The position numbers and the translations under genes are program-made. A model generated the notes under the pieces. The model was not told where the DNA came from and made no database searches. It was given only the letters and a program-made list of their open reading frames with translations. Positions 22,778 to 28,465 of a stretch of 28,465 nucleotides of DNA are shown piece by piece (the first letter of the stretch is position 1; every line of letters starts with the position of its first letter). This DNA is from a virus: positions 1 through 28,465 of IMG/VR virus record IMGVR_UViG_3300044695_002844; one strand, 5' to 3'.

Positions 22778-23872
22778 ATGACAAAATTCACCCTGCACGT
22801 ATTAGGCGTGCCACACACCAAAACAACCCCAGAATTCAATGGATGTGCCTTTACTGCAAAAGTCCTAAAGTTTTGCCGTATGATGCATCAACGTGGACAC
22901 CGGGTGATACACTATGGTCACCAAGACAGCCAAGTGGAATGCTCTGAACACGTGACAGTAACTACCAATGCTACACTTGAAGCAGCATACGGTGATTACC
23001 GTTGGAAAGAATTGGGATTTGCACACTACTATCGCACAGATGACCTAGCGCACAAGACCTTTCACGCTAATAGTATAAAAGAGATTGAGAAGCGTAAGCA
23101 GCCCAATGATATACTGTTATGTTTCTGGGGTTGGGGTCACAAGCCCATTGCTGATGCACATCCGGACCTGATTGCCATTGAACCTGGCATTGGTTATGGT
23201 GGTGCTTGGGCACGTTGGCGTGTGTATGAAAGCCATAGTGTAATGAATTGTCTAGCGGGCCCTAGAGCAGTCAGTGAGTGTCTTCAAGACTGGTATCACG
23301 TGGTTATACCCAATTACTTTGATCTAGATGACTTTACCTATGAAACACACAAGCAGGACTATATCTTATACCTGGGCAGAATATACAGTGGCAAAGGTGT
23401 AGATATTGCAATAGATGCAGCACAAAAGGCAGGGAAAAAGTTAATTATCGCTGGGCAAGGCACACTAAAAGCAATGGGGTACTCAACAGTACCTGATCAC
23501 GTTACCGAGTTTGGTTATGCTGGCTCAGAGGATCGTAGACGTTTACTCAAGGATGCCAGTGCATTGTTTATTGCATCACGCTATGCAGAACCATTTGGTG
23601 GTGTGCAGGTAGAAGCCTGGATGTCTGGCACACCAGTTATATCACCAGATTGGGCAGCATTTGCCGAATTCAATCAACACGGTGTCACTGGTTATCGCTG
23701 TAGGACATTCAAGGATTTTGTCACTGCCATTGAGTCTGTTGATCAAATACGTCCACGGGCCTGTAGGCTAAATGCAGCACAATTTACCTTTGATCACATT
23801 GCACCGCAATATGAACGTTACTTTCAAGATGTTACTGATGTATATACTGGACAAGGATGGTACCAACAATGA
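22778..23872 (+). CDS. GT-B fold glycosyltransferase (GT4-like)
   Basis: A 364-residue protein. The N-terminal half has a GT-B opening (FTAKVLKFCRMMHQRGHRVI) and PDLIAIEPGIGYGGAWARWR. The C-terminal half has YILYLGRIYSGKGVDIAIDA, KKLIIAGQG and the nucleotide-sugar motif AEPFGGVQVEAWMSGTPVIS with Glu271 and Glu279 in EX7E spacing. It should transfer a sugar from a nucleotide donor. The target could be phage DNA, virion protein or a host surface glycan; there is no base-modifying partner enzyme here to favour DNA. It begins a transcription unit that leads through two small genes to the terminase. Confidence 0.8.
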   Translation: MTKFTLHVLGVPHTKTTPEFNGCAFTAKVLKFCRMMHQRGHRVIHYGHQDSQVECSEHVTVTTNATLEAAYGDYRWKELGFAHYYRTDDLAHKTFHANSIKEIEKRKQPNDILLCFWGWGHKPIADAHPDLIAIEPGIGYGGAWARWRVYESHSVMNCLAGPRAVSECLQDWYHVVIPNYFDLDDFTYETHKQDYILYLGRIYSGKGVDIAIDAAQKAGKKLIIAGQGTLKAMGYSTVPDHVTEFGYAGSEDRRRLLKDASALFIASRYAEPFGGVQVEAWMSGTPVISPDWAAFAEFNQHGVTGYRCRTFKDFVTAIESVDQIRPRACRLNAAQFTFDHIAPQYERYFQDVTDVYTGQGWYQQ

Positions 23873-24048
23873 CAATAGATTCAGCACCACTACTACCACG
23901 AGAACAATTGATAGAGATATTGGATGATGGTGGTGACCCTAGAGCAAGAAACTTTTTGGAGTTTCTAGATCACGATCGTCAACGTATGCTAAGTTATATT
24001 GTGCATCGCGTGAGACAATATGATAAAAAACATAATGAGATACTATAA
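23869..24048 (+). CDS. Unknown small protein
   Basis: A 59-residue protein starting MTIDSAPLLPREQLIEILDD at the ATGA overlap with the glycosyltransferase gene. It is charged and helical, with FLDHDRQRMLSYIVHRVRQY and a basic end. It is translationally coupled to its neighbour. No family recognised. Confidence 0.5.
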   Translation: MTIDSAPLLPREQLIEILDDGGDPRARNFLEFLDHDRQRMLSYIVHRVRQYDKKHNEIL

Positions 24049-24268
24049 TATAGAACGCAGGCATTTGGAACTGCACCCACACCTTAGGGATCTATTGTGG
24101 CCCGACACTGACTGCGGTGTGTGGTGCCAGAATCAAATACACGGCTTCTATGGTGTGCCAGAATCACATCCCAACATATTGTTTATTGTTGCCTTGGCTG
24201 AGGACGGTATGTGGTTCGAAGCCACATACACAACCACAACACCGGCAGTGGTTCAAATACTAATCTAA
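24020..24268 (+). CDS. Unknown small protein before the terminase
   Basis: An 82-residue protein, overlapping the previous frame by 29 bases; ATG 24035 gives a shorter 77-residue form with a smaller overlap. It contains RHLELHPHLRDLLWPDTDCG and HPNILFIVALAEDGMWFEAT, suggesting a small alpha/beta fold. Its stop lies inside the promoter-like box at 24267. No function recognised. Confidence 0.45.
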   Translation: MIKNIMRYYNIERRHLELHPHLRDLLWPDTDCGVWCQNQIHGFYGVPESHPNILFIVALAEDGMWFEATYTTTTPAVVQILI

Positions 24269-24274
24269 TAAATA
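24267..24274 (+). promoter_or_regulatory. T4-late-like box AATAAATA, predicted start of transcription at the TerS ATG
   Basis: AATAAATA ends five bases before ATG 24280, the same spacing as the box at 18167. T4-type spacing puts the first transcribed base on the A of the start codon. Confidence 0.4.
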
Positions 24275-24279
24275 AACTT

Positions 24280-24729
24280 ATGACAACTAATGTTAATACC
24301 GAATTGCCAGTTGAAGAAGACGTAGAATCGGTTGCACCTGAACAAGCAGCCGCGCACAAATGGGAATTCCGTCCAAGACAAAATCCACGTTGGGGTACAG
24401 TTACTCGCGAAGGATTGATTGTGGGGCGTGGTGATAATAAAAAGGTTATTCCACCCGATGAAGTTTATTATCTTGCCAGCCTGGGCGTTAACTATAAAGA
24501 ACTAGGGGAATGGTATGGTGTCCCAGAAGATACCATACGCTATAATTTTAAACCCTATGTAGAAAAAGCCAGAGAAGAAACAAAGCAGAAACTGAGACAA
24601 GCACAAATCAAATTGGCCCTGAGTGGTAATGCTGTTATGTTGATCTGGTTAGGTAAGAATATGCTGGGACAAAGCGACAGTCCTCTCAACGTAGATACAG
24701 ATAAGATTCTACCTTGGCAGGATAATTAA
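24280..24729 (+). CDS. terS: Terminase small subunit
   Basis: A 149-residue protein starting MTTNVNTELPVEEDVESVAP. Residues 60-90 (DEVYYLASLGVNYKELGEWY, then GVPEDTIRYNF) form a helix-turn-helix for recognising the packaging site. The rest, ETKQKLRQAQIKLALSGN followed by MLIWLGKNMLGQSD, is the conserved helical oligomerisation region of small terminases. It overlaps the large subunit by TAATG. There is no ribosome site, but the late-type box lies five bases upstream. A start at 24211 is in frame but would read through the upstream gene and promoter. Confidence 0.85.
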   Translation: MTTNVNTELPVEEDVESVAPEQAAAHKWEFRPRQNPRWGTVTREGLIVGRGDNKKVIPPDEVYYLASLGVNYKELGEWYGVPEDTIRYNFKPYVEKAREETKQKLRQAQIKLALSGNAVMLIWLGKNMLGQSDSPLNVDTDKILPWQDN

Positions 24730-25979
24730 TGCCACTTAACCCCGGCCAAGTACAAGTAAGTGATAGTGCTGCTCGGTTCCGTGTAGTCATAGCCGGGCGT
24801 CGTTGGGGTAAGACTTATCTTGCCATTAGAGAAGTAGCCAAGGTAGCACGTTACCCAGACAAGCGTGTGTTTCTAGTATATCCAACATATCGTCAAGCAC
24901 GTCAGGTTATCTGGGATGCACTCAAATATCGACTTATGGATCTCAATTGGGTCGACAGAGTCAATGAAAGTGATCTTACTATTAAATTAAAAAATGGCAG
25001 CCGCATCAGTCTACGTGGCGCCGACAACCCCGACAGTTTACGTGGAGTGGGCTTGGACTTTCTGGCAATGGATGAATTTGCTATGATTGATGAAAAGGCC
25101 TGGACCGAAGTATTACGTCCCACACTAAGTGATCGTGGTGGCACAGCAATGTTTATCTCAACTCCTATGGGCACCAGTAACTGGTCCTATGATCTGTTTA
25201 ACCGTGGATTAGATCCAACAGAGCATCAATGGGAAAGTTTCCAATTTACAACACTGGATGGGGGCAACGTCAGTGCCTCTGAAATTGAACAAGCACAGCA
25301 AGACCTAGATGAGCGTACATTCAGACAAGAATATATGGCCACCTTTGAATCATATCAGAATCGTATTTGGTATGCATTCAATCGTGGCACCAACGTTCGT
25401 CCTTGGACTGCACCAACACCCAGCGTAGTTTATGTGGGTATGGACTTCAACATTGATCCAATGAGTATGATTGTATTTGCCCGCGAAGGAGATGACTTAT
25501 ATGCTATTGATGAAGTTGAGATATATTCTAGCAACACACAGGAAGCAGTGGATGAACTCAAAACTCGCTTCCCAAAACAAAGGATTTGGGTCTACCCCGA
25601 TCCAGCCTGTCGTCAACGAAAGACGTCGGCTGGGGGTGCTACTGACTTATCCATCCTCCAAAACGCAGGATTCACAGTAAAGGTACCCAATTCACACAAC
25701 CCCGTGCGTGATGGTATAAATGCGGTAAATAGTAAGTTAAGGTCTGCCAACGGCTCATCATCGTTGTTTATTGATCCCAAGTGTAAGAAAACAATTGAGT
25801 GTTTGGAAAAACATTCGTACAAGGCAGGAACCAATCAACCTGACAAAGATTCAGGATTCGATCATATGGCTGATGCAATGCGTTATGCCGTGGACTATAT
25901 GTTCCCAGTTCGAAGGGCAGTAGATCCAGAACAATTAAGACCTCAACGCTGGTCACATAATATAGGAACAACAGTATGA
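24729..25979 (+). CDS. terL: Terminase large subunit (ATPase and nuclease)
   Basis: A 416-residue packaging motor. The Walker A motif is AGRRWGKT (22-29), Walker B is LDFLAMDEF (109-117, Asp115-Glu116), and the coupling motif is FISTPMG (142-148). The nuclease domain starts with VGMDFNIDP (Asp239) and ends with HMADAMRYAVDYM, with Asp382 as a later metal ligand. Length and motif order are normal. It would drive DNA into the prohead through the portal encoded next and cut the concatemer. It overlaps the portal gene by ATGA. Confidence 0.95.
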   Translation: MPLNPGQVQVSDSAARFRVVIAGRRWGKTYLAIREVAKVARYPDKRVFLVYPTYRQARQVIWDALKYRLMDLNWVDRVNESDLTIKLKNGSRISLRGADNPDSLRGVGLDFLAMDEFAMIDEKAWTEVLRPTLSDRGGTAMFISTPMGTSNWSYDLFNRGLDPTEHQWESFQFTTLDGGNVSASEIEQAQQDLDERTFRQEYMATFESYQNRIWYAFNRGTNVRPWTAPTPSVVYVGMDFNIDPMSMIVFAREGDDLYAIDEVEIYSSNTQEAVDELKTRFPKQRIWVYPDPACRQRKTSAGGATDLSILQNAGFTVKVPNSHNPVRDGINAVNSKLRSANGSSSLFIDPKCKKTIECLEKHSYKAGTNQPDKDSGFDHMADAMRYAVDYMFPVRRAVDPEQLRPQRWSHNIGTTV

Positions 25980-27688
25980 GCACAATGCAAACCGTAGACC
26001 AACTGATAGCAGAGATTATGAGTACAAATCAAATGTACTTAGATAATCGTAATCAATGGAAGTATCTACTAGAAAGTTATTTAGGCGGAGCAGACTATCG
26101 CCAAGGGCAACACTTAACACGCTATCAATTGGAAACTGCCAATGAATACCTAGCAAGATTACAAAGTACTCCACTAGAGAATCATTGTAAGAGTGTGGTA
26201 AGTGTTTATAACAGTTTCCTATTCCGTGAAGACCCCGATCGTGATTTTGGATCAATCAGCAATGCTGTAGAATTAGATTCATTCCTTAAAGATGCAGACC
26301 TAGATGGTCGCAGCCTCAACAGTTTTATGAAAGATGTGGCCACCTGGTCCAGTGTATTTGGTCATTGCTGGATCATTATGGCCAAGCCTAGTGTTGGTGC
26401 TGTGACACGTGCCGATGAATTGGCAGCAGGTGTGCGCCCTTACGTGAGTCTAGTTACTCCCCTGACAGTTATGGATTGGAGTTGGCATCGTCAGCCCAAT
26501 GGATACTATGCATTGGACTATCTAAAGTATGTTGAAGAAATCACCGGTGATGTGCAAGTAATTAAAGAATGGACACCCGAAACAATTACCACTTGGGAAG
26601 TTGACATTAACAAACGGCTCATCAATATGGAAGTTGTTGAAGACAATGAGTTGGGTCGTATCCCAGCAGTAATTGCCTATGGTAATCGCAGTATGGTTCG
26701 TGGCTTGGGTATCAGTGACATCAGTGACATTGCTGATGCACAACGTTTCATTTATAACAACACCAGTGAAGTAGAACAAAGCATTAGATTAGACTCGCAC
26801 CCCAGCCTGGTCAAGACACCAGAGACCATTGCAGGTTCTGGTGCTGGTAGTATGATCCATATGCCCGAGAACTTGGACTCTGGATTGCGGCCTTACTTGT
26901 TAGAATATTCGGGAGCCAGTGTTGCCAGTATCTATCAGGCAATCAAACACACTATCGACAGTATCGACAAGATGGCCAACACTGGTGCTGTTCGTGCCAC
27001 TGAGTCACGTGATATGTCGGGTGTGGCTATTGAAACAGAATTCCAATTACTAAATGCCAAGTTGAGCGAGAAAGCCGACAACTTGGAATTAGCCGAAGAA
27101 CAGATGTGGAAGTTATGGGCCGAGTATATGGGCTATGAGTGGGATGGCGAAATCGACTATCCTGGATCATTCAACATACGCGATACCGAAACAGAAATTA
27201 GACAACTACAAATGGCCAAATCAACTGCCACAGACCCAGTGGTCTTGCGCAAGATTGATGAGCACATATTAGAATGGATGGACGAAGAGAAAGAAGTGTT
27301 ACCATACATTGATCTAGTGCCGATACCTGGGCGCACATATCCAGATGGTGCTGCCGTTCCTGAAAGTCTTCCACCAGCATATCAAGACTCTACCAACCCC
27401 GAAGTTCCAGTGGGACAAAACTGTGCCAACTGTGAATACTACAAATCAAGTGAACAATACTGTATGAAGTTTGATGCCGCTGTGCGTCCACTTTATTGGT
27501 GTGCTAAATGGGAAGGTGATGAAGAATCAATGTCAGAATCATCAGAAATGTTAACACCTGAATTGATGGCTAGAATACAAGAATTATTGATGTCAGGTAT
27601 GAGCAACGCGGACATTATGGCTGAACTACCTGGTATCACAGTAGAAGATATTGTTGCTGCTGCTGCCGAGGCTGCACGACGTAATTAA
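25976..27688 (+). CDS. Portal protein with a four-cysteine C-terminal motif
   Basis: A 570-residue protein directly after the large terminase. It has SFLFREDPDR, a TWSSVFGHCWIIMAKPSVGA segment, PLTVMDWSW and an ESRDMSGVAIETEFQ helix, the pattern of portal proteins that form the DNA channel. Near the end, C483-X2-C486-X9-C496-X12-C509 with a following Trp512 (NCANCEYY, YWCAKWEG) resembles a HiPIP-like iron-sulfur or zinc-binding motif. The final 45 residues (LTPELMARIQELLMSGMSNA onward) are helical and acidic. The four-cysteine unit is not part of the core portal fold. Confidence 0.85.
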   Translation: MSTMQTVDQLIAEIMSTNQMYLDNRNQWKYLLESYLGGADYRQGQHLTRYQLETANEYLARLQSTPLENHCKSVVSVYNSFLFREDPDRDFGSISNAVELDSFLKDADLDGRSLNSFMKDVATWSSVFGHCWIIMAKPSVGAVTRADELAAGVRPYVSLVTPLTVMDWSWHRQPNGYYALDYLKYVEEITGDVQVIKEWTPETITTWEVDINKRLINMEVVEDNELGRIPAVIAYGNRSMVRGLGISDISDIADAQRFIYNNTSEVEQSIRLDSHPSLVKTPETIAGSGAGSMIHMPENLDSGLRPYLLEYSGASVASIYQAIKHTIDSIDKMANTGAVRATESRDMSGVAIETEFQLLNAKLSEKADNLELAEEQMWKLWAEYMGYEWDGEIDYPGSFNIRDTETEIRQLQMAKSTATDPVVLRKIDEHILEWMDEEKEVLPYIDLVPIPGRTYPDGAAVPESLPPAYQDSTNPEVPVGQNCANCEYYKSSEQYCMKFDAAVRPLYWCAKWEGDEESMSESSEMLTPELMARIQELLMSGMSNADIMAELPGITVEDIVAAAAEAARRN

Positions 27689-27712
27689 CCAACACATTAA
27701 AGAGTCATACCT

Positions 27713-27988
27713 ATGAGCAGAGACTTTATAGATACTATACAAGATGAGGAGACCAATCTTGCATTACACACAAGATTGTGTGCCCAACGGTATGAACAAA
27801 TTACCAATAAGTTTGATGATATCGATGATAGATTATTGAACATAGAAACTAATTTAATTGAAATTAAAACAGCAATAACACAAGATCAAAACAATAATAG
27901 TAAACTGTATCTTAAATGGGCAGGATTTATTATTGTTACATTGTTGGCCGGTGTGGGGTACCTGATAGATCGATTACTGTCAATGTAA
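27713..27988 (+). CDS. Holin-like or membrane-anchored coiled-coil protein
   Basis: A 91-residue protein with a charged coiled-coil N-part (EQITNKFDDIDDRLLNIETN, then LIEIKTAITQDQ) and one C-terminal membrane segment at about 66-86 (KWAGFIIVTLLAGVGYLIDR). This is the architecture of XhlA-type proteins that work with holins, and of some single-span phage membrane proteins. It lies between portal and scaffold genes, away from any recognisable lysin. A lysis role is plausible, and a virion or exclusion role cannot be excluded. Confidence 0.5.
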   Translation: MSRDFIDTIQDEETNLALHTRLCAQRYEQITNKFDDIDDRLLNIETNLIEIKTAITQDQNNNSKLYLKWAGFIIVTLLAGVGYLIDRLLSM

Positions 27989-28010
27989 CAACTACCCAAC
28001 AATTATATCA

Positions 28011-28018
28011 ACTAAATA
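28011..28018 (+). promoter_or_regulatory. T4-late-like box ACTAAATA before the scaffold gene
   Basis: ACTAAATA, the same octamer as at 2489, lies 32 bases before the scaffold start. It is the last such box before the capsid operon, and a late promoter would be expected there. Confidence 0.45.
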
Positions 28019-28050
28019 TATTACTACACTCTAAAAGGAGGCGATGCACA

Positions 28051-28465
28051 ATGTCAGACAATACATTGGTACAAGACAACGCAACTGATGCGGCAACTTT
28101 AGAAACTGAAAATCAGGCACAGGCGACAAAAACTTATACGCAAAAAGAAGTAGATGATATGATGGCTCGTACAAAGAGTTCATTGCAGAAGAAACTATTG
28201 AAACCGTATGAGGACTTGGGAGACCCAGATGAACTACGTGCTTTGCGACAAGATGCTGAAAAGCGTCAGATCGAACAACAAATGAAACGTGGTGAATTTG
28301 AGAAAACTCTACAAGAATTGGCCGCTAAAAAGGATACTGAAATATCCAAAAGAGATGCGATAATTAAGGAATACAAAGTTAATACACCTCTTGTAAGTGC
28401 CGCCGCAAAGTTTAGAGCAGTAGCACCTGAGCAAGTTAAAAGTTTATTAGCCAATAGTGTTAGAC
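28051..28465 (+). CDS. Prohead scaffolding protein, N-terminal part (3' end missing)
   Basis: The frame begins at ATG 28051 after AAAAGGAGG and is open to the window edge (138 full codons). It starts MSDNTLVQDNATDAATLETE, is acidic and Gln-rich, has MARTKSSLQKKLLKPYEDLG and DELRALRQDAEKRQIEQQMK, and a coiled-coil middle, the usual make-up of scaffold proteins. It reaches VAPEQVKSLLANSVR at the edge. Joined to bases 1-179 in frame it gives about 197 residues. Position after the portal and before the capsid supports the call. Confidence 0.7.
   Translation, partial: MSDNTLVQDNATDAATLETENQAQATKTYTQKEVDDMMARTKSSLQKKLLKPYEDLGDPDELRALRQDAEKRQIEQQMKRGEFEKTLQELAAKKDTEISKRDAIIKEYKVNTPLVSAAAKFRAVAPEQVKSLLANSVR

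Noticed and set aside
24211-24279. Upstream in-frame start for the small terminase
   Set aside because: It would overlap the previous gene and the promoter-like box, and the N-terminal extension is low-complexity and unlike terminase starts.
1-28465. tRNA genes or an attachment site
   Set aside because: No cloverleaf-like stretch, CCA end or integrase gene was seen by eye in the gaps.

Overview
The window reads as an almost complete genome of a small tailed double-stranded DNA phage with a long tail. All credible genes are on the + strand and tightly packed, with many ATGA or TAATG overlaps and AGGAG-type ribosome binding sites. I saw no tRNA, rRNA, integrase, insertion sequence or CRISPR array, and no stretch longer than about 150 bases without a gene. 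The protein styles (HK97-type head, collagen-like fibre, glycine-rich adhesins, NYAGIG-type small tail protein) resemble uncultured aquatic phages of Gram-negative bacteria. That host guess is an inference.

Layout: 1-179 is the 3' end of a scaffold gene whose 5' part lies at 28051-28465, so the contig ends fall in one gene and are frame-compatible. Next come the capsid protein (200-1045), connector and tail-terminator-like genes (1058-1962), tail tube protein (1973-2440), a terminator, tail chaperones with a probable -1 frameshift (2684-3228), tape measure (3541-6045), distal tail and tail-tip genes (6049-12987), and an adhesin block (13045-17922) with a collagen-like fibre and a glycine-rich adhesin. 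17949-21165 is an accessory region of tiny genes, an HNH endonuclease, a small lipoprotein and an 84-bp duplicated promoter segment. 21253-22434 encodes a 393-residue protein in which I see the three palm motifs of a family A/T7-like polymerase. 22650-22750 looks like a short structured RNA gene. 22778-24268 holds a glycosyltransferase and two small genes. 24280-27988 is the packaging module (small and large terminase, portal) plus a holin-like membrane protein.

Regulation: an octamer identical to the T4 late promoter box (TATAAATA) occurs four times, and near matches recur in most of the other gaps between transcription units. No gp55-like sigma factor, sliding clamp, helicase, primase or recognisable endolysin is encoded here. 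If the contig is essentially complete, the phage builds and packages its own particle but has only one candidate replication enzyme, and would depend on the host or a co-infecting phage for late transcription and most of replication. If it is a fragment of a larger genome, that argument fails. The points most worth testing are the polymerase-like gene, the T4-type promoters (two of which predict leaderless mRNAs), the structured RNA, the split tail-tip gene and the apparent lack of replication genes.
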